Assembly (NCBI RefSeq): GCF_001543145.1 | Contig: NZ_CP014160.1 | Location: 62,001-126,000 of the forward strand | Direction of reading: 5' to 3' | Source: Aerococcus sanguinicola | GTDB lineage: Bacteria; Bacillota; Bacilli; Lactobacillales; Aerococcaceae | Length of the DNA stretch: 64,000 nucleotides | Shown here: piece after piece, positions 45,100 to 52,677 of the stretch | How positions within the stretch are numbered: the first letter of the stretch is position 1 | Layout: every line of letters begins with the position of its first letter | Notes under the pieces: model-generated | Databases searched by the model: none | Told to the model about the DNA's origin: nothing | What the model saw: the letters and a program-made list of their open reading frames with translations, nothing else | Position numbers and translations under genes: made by a program

Positions 45100-45663
45100 T
45101 TATGGGGTAACATCATTCCAAGTGTTATTTAAAATATCTTGTTGCAATAACTGGCCTGTATCGGGTTGGTAACGGTAGATAGTTACCAGGTTAGACTGCT
45201 GCATGTTCTCAGGAGCCTGCCGGCGAACTTCTACTTGGAAAGTCCCATCCTCTAAGAGGCTAGGCATGAAGTAATAGTCTTCATTGTTATAGATATTCCC
45301 TGAGGCTTGGTGGATCAGGCTTGAGACCTTGGGCAAGAGGTCCTTGGACGAATCCAAGTTTGATTCTGTATTCGAAGCTAGGGCTTGGTCCTGGCTGGTC
45401 GCTGCCGGCTTGTCCTCAGCACTAGCTGCTTGCAACTTATCTTCTGCTGAGCTCTGGTCTGAGCCTGCTTCCCCCTCTTCAGCACTGGTTGCTGACTCTT
45501 CTTGGTCAGCCGCCTGCTTACTGGATCTTTGCTGACTGATCGTTTGTGAGGAGGCCTTGGCCTGGTCACCAGAGAAGGTCAATGACTGGTCGGAGCGCCC
45601 ACAAGCAAATAAGAAGAAGGTCAGACTGAAGAGGCCTAAGCTAGTCACTAATTTTTTCCACAT
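45100..45663 (-). CDS. Hypothetical lipoprotein with a low-complexity linker
   Basis: The 187-residue protein starts MWKKLVTSLGLFSLTFFLFACG, a signal peptide with the lipobox LFAC (lipidated Cys21). Residues about 30-105 are rich in Ser, Ala, Gln, Glu and Asp and probably form a flexible cell-wall-spanning linker. The C-terminal 80 residues form a compact domain (IYNNEDYYFMPSLLEDGTFQVEVRR). I do not recognise the domain. It is a single gene with its own terminator. Confidence 0.72.
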   Translation of the reverse strand: MWKKLVTSLGLFSLTFFLFACGRSDQSLTFSGDQAKASSQTISQQRSSKQAADQEESATSAEEGEAGSDQSSAEDKLQAASAEDKPAATSQDQALASNTESNLDSSKDLLPKVSSLIHQASGNIYNNEDYYFMPSLLEDGTFQVEVRRQAPENMQQSNLVTIYRYQPDTGQLLQQDILNNTWNDVTP

Positions 45664-45773
45664 CTGATTTTACCGTCCCATCTAATTTTTTCTGCCTATA
45701 TTTTAGCACAAAACTCCGCTTTAAAAAGCCTTTTCAGAGCTTTCTTAAGCGAAGTTTAATAGATCAGATGGGG

Positions 45774-46589
45774 CTATTGATCCTTGTCCCATACTGGAAT
45801 GCTGGAGCCGTTAGTCATCTCGTCGATGATCTTGGCCACCTCATCTGTTTGATAATATTTCACGATGGTTTGGTAGACGTCCTTATCCTTCTCATTTTGG
45901 CGGGCTGCAATCACATTGTAGTAGGGCTTAGAAGATTCGGCCACAGGTTCTAAGTAGATGCTGTCTTGGGTTGGCACGAAGCCCGCATCCGAGGCCATAT
46001 CGTTATTGATTAGCGCAATGTCCGCATCCCCCAGCGAGCGAGCCGTTTGATTGGCTGCCATAGATTTAAAGTTTAGATTTTTAGGATTTTCGGTAATGTC
46101 ACTGATGGAAGGGAGGAGTCCCTTATCCGGATCCAACTTAATTAAACCCGCTGTCTGCAAGAGCAAGAGGGCCCGACTTTCATTGGACACATCATTTGGC
46201 AAGGCAACGACTGCCCCATCTCGCAAGTCATCAAGGGAATCAATTTTTTCTGAGAAGACGCCCATGGGATTTAGGGTCGTATAAGCAATCGTGGTATTGC
46301 TGTAGCCCCCTTCTTTATTGACCTCTTCCATAAAAATTTCCGTCAAGGCTGCGTGCAGGTCAATCGAACCGTCTTCCAAAGCCACAATAGGGCCCCGATA
46401 ATCGGTAAATTTCACCAATTCTAAATCGATATTTTCCTTGTCCTTCAATTCTTTTTGGATATATTCCCATTGGTCGTTCTTATCGCCCACTACCCCTAAC
46501 TTAACATGGGTTGTTTCCTTAGAAGAACTCCCGCATGCCGTTAGAAATAAGGCGAAAACCGCCACTAATAAAAATACTTTCTTTCGCAT
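45774..46589 (-). CDS. metQ: MetQ/NlpA-family substrate-binding lipoprotein
   Basis: The 271-residue protein has a signal peptide with lipobox LTAC (Cys19) and an NlpA-type periplasmic-binding fold (HVKLGVVGDKNDQWEYIQKEL; ALEDGSIDLHAALTEIFM; VALPNDVSNESRALLLLQTAGLI). Members capture methionine for the MetNI importer. Here no metN or metI flanks it, so it must work with a distant ABC transporter or bind another ligand. I see no S-box or T-box upstream. The AAGGAGTGG ribosome site is good. Confidence 0.88.
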   Translation of the reverse strand: MRKKVFLLVAVFALFLTACGSSSKETTHVKLGVVGDKNDQWEYIQKELKDKENIDLELVKFTDYRGPIVALEDGSIDLHAALTEIFMEEVNKEGGYSNTTIAYTTLNPMGVFSEKIDSLDDLRDGAVVALPNDVSNESRALLLLQTAGLIKLDPDKGLLPSISDITENPKNLNFKSMAANQTARSLGDADIALINNDMASDAGFVPTQDSIYLEPVAESSKPYYNVIAARQNEKDKDVYQTIVKYYQTDEVAKIIDEMTNGSSIPVWDKDQ

Positions 46590-46841
46590 CGTCTGCCACT
46601 CCTTGTTATTTTATTCATCCTGACCATGCTAAAAGAGGCAGGATAACCTCCTATCATTATATAAAGATTCTTAGCGAATAGCAAAAATCTATCTATAGGA
46701 TTTATTGATAGATGATGGACGTTTCATCCGATCAGTCCCTGCAATAGTTAGCAGGGATAGCTATTATTATTTATTTCTATCCTCAAAAACTTTAATTAAT
46801 GGTAGACTAGTCCTTGCAAGACAAATGAAAGGATGATCAGC

Positions 46842-48026
46842 TTGACTAAAAAACTTACTGATACCGTCAAATTCCGCCACGGCGCTGAAATTAAAGGACG
46901 GATTGTCCAACCCCCTATGCTCACTAATAGCGGCCTCAGCCAGGGCTTCGTTAGCCAAGACACCCTCGACTACTACCAAGCTCGCTCAGAATCTGCGGGC
47001 CTTGTCATCGTCGAATATTGCTATGTCATCAAAGACGGCGGGCCTTCCCACACCTGGGCCGCCAACAAAGAACAGCTCGGCATCCAATCTGATGCTCACA
47101 TTGAAGGTTTAAGCCAAATCGCTAAAGCTTTGAAGGCCAAGGGCAACAAGGCCATGGTCCAAATTAACCACTCTGGCCGGGAGTCCAACTTCCCTGCTCG
47201 CCACGGCGGACGCGCTCTCGCCCCTAGCGCTATTGACTTCTCCTTCTTAGATTACCCCGTCGAAGAAATTACGGAAGAAGAAATCTACCAAGTCATCGAA
47301 GCCTTTGGAGACGCCACACGCCGGGCCATCCAAGCTGGCTTCGACGGTGTAGAAATCCACGGGGCCAACCACTACCTCCACCAACAATTCTTCTCCAAGT
47401 GGTCCAACCAGCGAACAGACCAATGGGGCGGCTCTTACGAGAATCGAACACGCTTTATCCGTGCAGTCAACGACAAGGTCTTCGAGGTGGTTCGTCAGGA
47501 AGCTCCTGCAGACTTCATTGTCGGCTACCGGATCAGCCCAGAAGAAATCCACGGAAACAATGTGGGCTACACCTATGAAGATTCTACCCGCCTCGTCGCA
47601 GACCTAGGCAAAGATTATGACTTCGACTATATCCATGTCTCCCACCTGGACTATAAGCACAAGCCTGAAGGTCAAGACCTGACCTATGCCCAGCTCTACC
47701 GCCAAGTCCTTCCCGAAGAGGTCAAGCTGATTGTCGTTGGCGGTATTACTAATGAAGAAAAAGCGGCTGACGCCCTCAACTACGCCGACCTAGCAGCTGT
47801 CGGACGCGGCACCCTGATCGACCCACAATTTGGCAAGAAAATTATGGAAGGCCGCGGTCAAGATATCGTAACGGAAATTTCACCCGAACAAGTGAAAATC
47901 TCTAAACTACCACCCGCCCTAATCACCCTCTTCTCTGATCCCCAAATGCCCCTCCAATTAGCTGGCCGGGAATCAATCTTTTCCCTCCACGGTCAAGATA
48001 GTGACTACTATCGGGAAGGTTATTAA
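46842..48026 (+). CDS. NADH:flavin oxidoreductase, old yellow enzyme family
   Basis: The FMN-dependent TIM-barrel enzyme of about 394 residues has LTNSGLSQGFVSQDTLDYY, the substrate-binding pair in VQINHSGRES, GFDGVEIHGANHYL, and the FMN phosphate-site motif VVGGITNEEKA. It resembles YqiG/NamA-like ene-reductases that reduce activated C=C bonds. Physiological substrate is unknown. An ATG at 46833 abuts AAAGG with no spacer. The TTG at 46842, nine bases away, gives the familiar MTKKLTD-type start. Confidence 0.9.
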   Translation: MTKKLTDTVKFRHGAEIKGRIVQPPMLTNSGLSQGFVSQDTLDYYQARSESAGLVIVEYCYVIKDGGPSHTWAANKEQLGIQSDAHIEGLSQIAKALKAKGNKAMVQINHSGRESNFPARHGGRALAPSAIDFSFLDYPVEEITEEEIYQVIEAFGDATRRAIQAGFDGVEIHGANHYLHQQFFSKWSNQRTDQWGGSYENRTRFIRAVNDKVFEVVRQEAPADFIVGYRISPEEIHGNNVGYTYEDSTRLVADLGKDYDFDYIHVSHLDYKHKPEGQDLTYAQLYRQVLPEEVKLIVVGGITNEEKAADALNYADLAAVGRGTLIDPQFGKKIMEGRGQDIVTEISPEQVKISKLPPALITLFSDPQMPLQLAGRESIFSLHGQDSDYYREGY

Positions 48027-48158
48027 AAAATACAAGAGAGCTAGTCAACAAGCTAGGCTTAGCTATGATTAAGAAGGAGTAGACAAATTTACTAAATACG
48101 GGATCCCTTAAATCTTGTCTACAATTTTGCTTACTTTTCATAATAATCAGCAAAAAGA

Positions 48159-48201
48159 AAAAGCAGCAATTGCGGCCTAAAGCCTACAATTGCTGCTTTT
48201 A
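48159..48201. terminator. Bidirectional terminator between the oxidoreductase gene and tRNA-Arg
   Basis: AAAAGCAGCAATTG pairs perfectly with CAATTGCTGCTTTT around a 14-nt loop. Confidence 0.88.
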
Positions 48202-48206
48202 TGCTA

Positions 48207-48280
48207 CCTCGAGAGCGAGATTCGAACTCGCGACCTACGGTTTAGAAGACCGGTGCTCTATCCAGCTGAGCTACCCCGAG
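48207..48280 (-). tRNA. tRNA-Arg (anticodon TCT)
   Basis: A 74-nt minus-strand tRNA. Acceptor CTCGGGG pairs with TCTCGAG using G-U pairs. The D-arm is AGCTCAGCTGGATAGAGC, the anticodon loop is CTTCTAA with anticodon TCT, and the T-arm is GCGAGTTCGAATCTCGC. The discriminator is G and CCA is not encoded. It has its own promoter and terminator. Confidence 0.96.
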
Positions 48281-48294
48281 AACTCACAAGATAT

Positions 48295-48324
48295 ATTGTA
48301 CCGCGTCCAAGGGATAACTGTCAA
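48295..48324 (-). promoter_or_regulatory. Promoter of tRNA-Arg
   Basis: TTGACA (48324-48319), an 18-bp spacer and TACAAT (48300-48295). The sequence after the -10 (ATATCTTGTG) is shared with the tRNA-Leu promoter. Confidence 0.8.
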
Positions 48325-48363
48325 GTATCATCCTAGTGAAATAGCCGGTACGTACTTTCTTTC

Positions 48364-48410
48364 AAAAAAACCAGCTTAGTCAGATCACATACAACCTTGA
48401 ACTAAGCTGG
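48364..48410 (-). terminator. Terminator of the FabF-like gene
   Basis: On the minus strand CCAGCTTAGT pairs with ACTAAGCTGG and is followed by TTTTTTT. Confidence 0.85.
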
Positions 48411-48423
48411 GCTAATAGTCTTT

Positions 48424-48470
48424 GGCGGGAACGTGTGAGAATCGAACTCAGCCAAGAAGTTTTACCCACC
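48424..48470 (-). other. tRNA 3'-end-like remnant
   Basis: The minus strand reads GAGTTCGATTCTC, like a T-arm, then CACACGTTCCCGCCA, like an acceptor 3' strand ending in CCA. No matching 5' half, D-arm or anticodon arm lies upstream, because the FabF-like stop codon follows at once. It may be a decayed tRNA, an old attachment-site duplicate, or chance. Confidence 0.35.
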
Positions 48471-48471
48471 T

Positions 48472-49680
48472 TTAAGATCGATTTCTCTTAAAGCAAAGGA
48501 CCGCATTGTGGCCCCCAAAGCCGGCACTATTGCTTAGCGCATAGCGCAAGTTAGCAGGCCGCCCCTGCTTAGGCACATAGTCAAGGTCTAAGCCTTGGTC
48601 TGGATTTTCCAAGCCTAGGGTAGGCGGTAAGAATTGGTCAGATAAGGCACACAAGGTAAAAATCGCCTCGATAGCACCCGCTGCCCCTAACAAATGACCA
48701 GTAAAGGACTTAGTGGAGGAAACGGCCAATTCTTGGGCATGGTCACCAAATACTTGCTTAATCGCTTCAGTTTCACTCGCGTCATTGGCTGGGGTTGAGG
48801 TCCCATGGGCATTGATATAGTCTATCGCTGTGGGATCGATTTGGGCCTCGGCTAAGGCTTGGGCCATAGCTTGGCCGAGCCCTTGGGCATGGGGAGCGGG
48901 AGCCGTTAAATGATGGGCATCACTGGTCGCCCCATAGCCTACAATTTCACCATAGATAGGAGCTTGGCGAGCTTGGGCTGATTCTAAGGATTCTAAGAGC
49001 AGGAAGGCTGCGCCCTCCCCCATCACAAAGCCATCCCGGTCCCGGTCAAAGGGTATCGATGCCCGGTCAGGGTCTGACCGGTGGCTAAGAGCTGTTAAAT
49101 TATCAAAGAAAGTCAGGCCAGCAGGGTTCAGGCAGGCCTCACTCCCTCCGGCCATAGCTAAGTCTAAGTGGCCACTTTTGATAGCACGGAAGGCTTCACC
49201 AAGCGCTGAATTCGAAGAAGCAAAGGCCGTCGCAATGGCTTGGGCTGGCCCCCTAAAGGATAGGTCTTGGGCTAATTTCATAGCGGTCTGTCCGGCCAGA
49301 TTCTGAAGAAAGATTTGGCTTTTGCTTTGACCTTTAAGGGCCGCTTCAATAGCAGTCAAGCAGCCAAGCCCATTACCCAAATAACAACCGGCCCGGTAAG
49401 GATCAAAGTCTCCAGCCTCCAAGCCACTCATCTGATAGCAAGACTTGGCCGCAGCCCGGGCCAAAATCGCATAGGCTTCCTCGCCACTTGCTGATGCATA
49501 GAGACTAGGATCTGGAAGGGGGCCACAGACCTTGACACCCAAATCTGGACAAGTCATACCAGCCGCTTCCAGTGTTTTCAGCCCATGCTGTCCCGCACGC
49601 ACCCGCTGCCAATTCTCTTCCACGCTCTCACCTAATGGGCTGATGGCAGCCATGCCTGTTACTACAACACCTTGCGTCAT
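48472..49680 (-). CDS. FabF-like beta-ketoacyl-ACP synthase with Phe at the catalytic Cys position
   Basis: The 402-residue protein has the full KAS II fold and the two active-site histidines (NAHGTSTPAND, His292; TKSFTGHLLGAAGA, Lys324 and His329). It also has the GFGGHNA glycine motif near the end. The nucleophile region, normally TACASG, reads IATAFASSNSALGEA: codon 49224-49222 is TTT, placing Phe at residue 153 where Cys is expected. Condensation by the usual mechanism should fail, so this may be a chain-length-factor-like, decarboxylating or inactive paralogue. It stands outside any fab cluster. A GAGAGGTGACAC ribosome site precedes the ATG. Confidence 0.88.
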   Translation of the reverse strand: MTQGVVVTGMAAISPLGESVEENWQRVRAGQHGLKTLEAAGMTCPDLGVKVCGPLPDPSLYASASGEEAYAILARAAAKSCYQMSGLEAGDFDPYRAGCYLGNGLGCLTAIEAALKGQSKSQIFLQNLAGQTAMKLAQDLSFRGPAQAIATAFASSNSALGEAFRAIKSGHLDLAMAGGSEACLNPAGLTFFDNLTALSHRSDPDRASIPFDRDRDGFVMGEGAAFLLLESLESAQARQAPIYGEIVGYGATSDAHHLTAPAPHAQGLGQAMAQALAEAQIDPTAIDYINAHGTSTPANDASETEAIKQVFGDHAQELAVSSTKSFTGHLLGAAGAIEAIFTLCALSDQFLPPTLGLENPDQGLDLDYVPKQGRPANLRYALSNSAGFGGHNAVLCFKRNRS

Positions 49681-49749
49681 GTGTCACCTCTCCTCATTTA
49701 TTCATTCAACAAAAAAGGCCCGGCTCATAACGACCAAGCCTTCAGCCTT

Positions 49750-50625
49750 TTATAAGTCATCTAAAGATAATTTATCGGTATCAATGCTCCACATCAAAGC
49801 AAAAGCATTGGGGCCGCTGTGGACACCGACCGTGGGGCCAATAATGCCCTCATCTAAACGCATGTCGGGGAATTTCTCTTGGACGATGGCTTTGAGTGAT
49901 TGGTAAGGTTCAAAGTCCTTGCGTCCTGAAATAGTCGCACGCAGGGGCAAGCCCTTAGCCGCATCCTCTTCTAAGCTCTCAACAACCCGCTGAATAGCCT
50001 TCTTCAGACTCCGGGTACGAGCAGATAGTTCCAAACGATCCTGGCCGACCTTGACAATCGGTTTAATCTTGAGGAAGTTCACGAGGGCTGTCGCCGCTGA
50101 GCCCAAACGTCCCCCCTTGAGCACATAGCGTACATCGTCTAAGATCACATAGAGCTTACTATAAGGGGACAATTTATCGAGATTAGCGATAATTTCTTCA
50201 ACTGACCGGCCTTGGTCGCGCTCCTTAACGGCTGCTTCAATATAATAGCCCTGGGCTTGAAGTCCGATTTGAGAGTTAAAAGGATAAACCTCCAAATCTT
50301 CCTCTTGGGCAGCTGCCATCTTCAGGGTTTCAAAAGTTCCTGACGCACGAGGAGTCACCATAATAGCGAGGACCTGGTCATACCCCTTGGCTTGGATCTC
50401 ATCAAAGGCTTCCATAAAAGCGCCGGGACTCGGTTGGGATGACTTCGGAAATTCCCCGCTAGCTTCCACCTTCGCATAGAAGCTTTTATCATCAATTTCT
50501 ACCATATCGCGGTAAGTCCCATCCGAAAACGTTACAGACAGTGGAACCACAAAAATATCATGTTCTTCTTTAAAAGCCGGATCCAGGTAGGCTAAACTAT
50601 CGCAGAGAATTGCGATCTTTGACAT
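49750..50625 (-). CDS. DegV family fatty-acid-binding protein
   Basis: The 291-residue protein begins MSKIAILCDSLAYLDPAF and has the SQPSPGAFMEAFDEI and VTPRASGTFETLKMAA motifs that line the fatty-acid site. It also has the C-terminal IGPTVGVHSGPNAFAL motif. DegV (FakB-like) proteins present fatty acids to the kinase FakA for phosphorylation before membrane incorporation. The ATG at 50625, after AGAAAGGGGAG, is preferred over one seven codons upstream. It lies upstream of the FabF-like gene on the same strand. Confidence 0.9.
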   Translation of the reverse strand: MSKIAILCDSLAYLDPAFKEEHDIFVVPLSVTFSDGTYRDMVEIDDKSFYAKVEASGEFPKSSQPSPGAFMEAFDEIQAKGYDQVLAIMVTPRASGTFETLKMAAAQEEDLEVYPFNSQIGLQAQGYYIEAAVKERDQGRSVEEIIANLDKLSPYSKLYVILDDVRYVLKGGRLGSAATALVNFLKIKPIVKVGQDRLELSARTRSLKKAIQRVVESLEEDAAKGLPLRATISGRKDFEPYQSLKAIVQEKFPDMRLDEGIIGPTVGVHSGPNAFALMWSIDTDKLSLDDL

Positions 50626-50776
50626 GTACTTTCTCCCCTTTCTCATCGGAAACTGTCATTCCTTTTAATTTTAACATACGATTTTTATAAATACAATTTT
50701 TTATTCCGCTCAAAATAAATACTAAAATTGCCAAGCGAGCATTTTAGGGTAAAATAAAGCTATGGAGGTGCATGAT

Positions 50777-51384
50777 ATGCATAAGATTCTATTTATCGGT
50801 GACAGTCAAGTGGCTGGGGGCCGCAACCAAGCCAAAAGCTCAAAAGACCTCGGTTCAGGTTTTGTCGCCCAACTTGACCAAGTCTGGCAAAGCCAACAGC
50901 TCCCCCTTCAGGCCATTAACAAGGCCTACAAGGGAGCCCAAGTCAAAGATGTGTGGACCGACCTCAGTCGAAATTTAGAGCAAATTGGAAGTGTCGATGG
51001 ACTGGTCCTGGGGGGCTGGTATTAATGACGTTTATTTTCACCGGCAAATAAGTCAGGCCGACTGGCAGGCTTATCTCGAAAATTGGCCGGAGATTTTTAA
51101 CCGCTTATGTGAGCACTTAAGCAAGCAATTTAATCCCCAATTTATGCTCTGTTTAGATGTGAGCGCCGGCTTCGAAGACCCCCCGCTTACGAGAACGCCT
51201 CCGCAGCTTTCGACAAGTTTTTAGAGAAAATGTCCAGGCCCAAGCTAAACTGCTAAGCTTTGCTGAAGTCTTTGAACAAGCTCCCCACAAATACTTTGTG
51301 AGCGACCACATCCACTTCAGCCCTGCTGGCCACAGCTACATCAGCCAGGCCCTCAACCCCCGCATCCAAGACCTTATCCGCTAA
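50777..51384 (+). pseudogene. SGNH/GDSL hydrolase with two homopolymer frameshifts
   Basis: Three consecutive frames together encode one SGNH hydrolase of about 200 residues. Frame 1 has the GDS block ILFIGDSQVAGG, frame 2 the block III region GAGINDVYF, and frame 3 the catalytic SDHIHFSPAGHSYI (Asp-x-x-His). The breaks fall at G6 (51010-51015) and C6 (51179-51184), and each is repaired by deleting one base. The ATG at 50777 follows GGAGGTG. The intact form would be a lipase/esterase-like enzyme. It is convergent with rpoD. Confidence 0.8.
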
Positions 51385-51385
51385 A

Positions 51386-51421
51386 AAAGAGAGGTCGGCC
51401 AAGGCCAGACCTCTCTTAAAT
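51386..51421. terminator. Bidirectional terminator between the SGNH gene and rpoD
   Basis: AGAGAGGTC pairs with GACCTCTCT around GGCCAAGGCCA, with A and T runs outside. Confidence 0.85.
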
Positions 51422-51429
51422 ACTTTGCT

Positions 51430-52659
51430 TTATTCTTCCATGAAGTCTTTCAATTGCTTAGAGCGAGAAGGATGGCGCAACTTCCGCAGAGCCTTGGCTT
51501 CGATCTGACGGATCCGTTCCCGGGTCACACCGAACTGCTTACCAACTTGCTCTAAAGTCTTAGATTGACCATCTTCTAGACCGAAGCGTAAACGCAAGAC
51601 ATTTTCTTCCCGGTCGGTTAGGGTATCTAAAACTTCATTGAGCTGTTCTTTCAGCATTTCTTGGGAAGTGAATTCTTCTGGGCTCATCGCTTCATTATCT
51701 TCGATGAAGTCGCCCAAGTGGGAGTCATCTTCTTCCCCAATTGGGGTTTCAAGCGAAACAGTCTCTTGAGAAATCTTCATGATATTGCGGACTTTTTCCG
51801 TTGGCAGGTCCATTTCGGCACCAATTTCCTCTGGCGTGGGTTCGCGCCCCAAGTCTTGGAGGAGTTGCCGTTGGATACGGACGAGTTTGTTAATGGTTTC
51901 TACCATGTGGACAGGGATCCGGATGGTCCGGGCCTGGTCAGCAATAGACCGGGTAATGGCTTGGCGGATCCACCAAGTCGCATAAGTTGAGAACTTGAAG
52001 CCCTTGGTATAGTCAAATTTTTCAACGGCCTTCATCAAGCCCATATTTCCTTCTTGGATCAAATCAAGGAAAGACATACCCCGGCCTACATAGCGCTTGG
52101 CAATAGAGACTACCAAACGCAAGTTGGCTTCTGCCAGTTCTTGCTTGGCAATCGGATCTCCTTCTTCAATCCGTTTGGCCAAGGCCACTTCTTCATCAGC
52201 TGTCAGTAGGGAAACCCGACCGATTTCTTTGAGGTACATGCGGACAGGGTCATTCATCTTGACATTAGCTGGAATACTGGTTTCGTCCTCTTCTTCCTTG
52301 TCCTTAGCTTTTTTGTCCTTGGTGTTCTTGCTGTCCGCTTTCTTATTGGTCTTCTTATCCTTATCAACAATTTCATCGATGGTCTCGTCATCAATTTCTT
52401 CTTCTTTGATCTCGTCTGATTTTTCAGCGGTCCGCTGGAGTTGGCGGTTGGTTGGGCCACCGTCGTTATCCACTACGGCTACCCCGGCTTCTTCAAATTG
52501 TTCAATCAGGTCATCGATTTGCTTGTCATCTAGGCCGTAAGGTTGGGCAATGGTGTCGCTTAATTCATCATAGCGAATGGAACCAAAGATGCGTTTTTCA
52601 TTAATTAAAGCTTTGCTTGCTTGCTTTAAACTCGGTTTTTTATCGTCTGCTTTAGCCAA
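51430..52659 (-). CDS. rpoD: RNA polymerase primary sigma factor RpoD (sigma A)
   Basis: The housekeeping sigma factor of about 409 residues. It has an N-terminal region 1.1, then a Lys/Asp/Glu-rich linker (about 85-135). Region 2 follows ([43 protein letters not shown]), then regions 3 and 4 with the helix-turn-helix [28 protein letters not shown]. The frame opens at an ATG that is part of the GGGGGAG ribosome site. The TTG at 52659, six bases after it, gives MAKADDKK and is preferred. It follows dnaG in the classical dnaG-rpoD operon. Confidence 0.96.
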   Translation of the reverse strand: MAKADDKKPSLKQASKALINEKRIFGSIRYDELSDTIAQPYGLDDKQIDDLIEQFEEAGVAVVDNDGGPTNRQLQRTAEKSDEIKEEEIDDETIDEIVDKDKKTNKKADSKNTKDKKAKDKEEEDETSIPANVKMNDPVRMYLKEIGRVSLLTADEEVALAKRIEEGDPIAKQELAEANLRLVVSIAKRYVGRGMSFLDLIQEGNMGLMKAVEKFDYTKGFKFSTYATWWIRQAITRSIADQARTIRIPVHMVETINKLVRIQRQLLQDLGREPTPEEIGAEMDLPTEKVRNIMKISQETVSLETPIGEEDDSHLGDFIEDNEAMSPEEFTSQEMLKEQLNEVLDTLTDREENVLRLRFGLEDGQSKTLEQVGKQFGVTRERIRQIEAKALRKLRHPSRSKQLKDFMEE

Positions 52660-52677
52660 ATAAATCTCCCCCATTTA

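Noticed and set aside
46590..46841. S-box or T-box leader for metQ
   Set aside because: No conserved S-box core or T-box AGGGTGGNACCGCG sequence is present; I see only spacer and the oxidoreductase ribosome site.
48170..48379. Small plus-strand ORF
   Set aside because: It lies across the terminator and tRNA-Arg and is a product of tRNA sequence.
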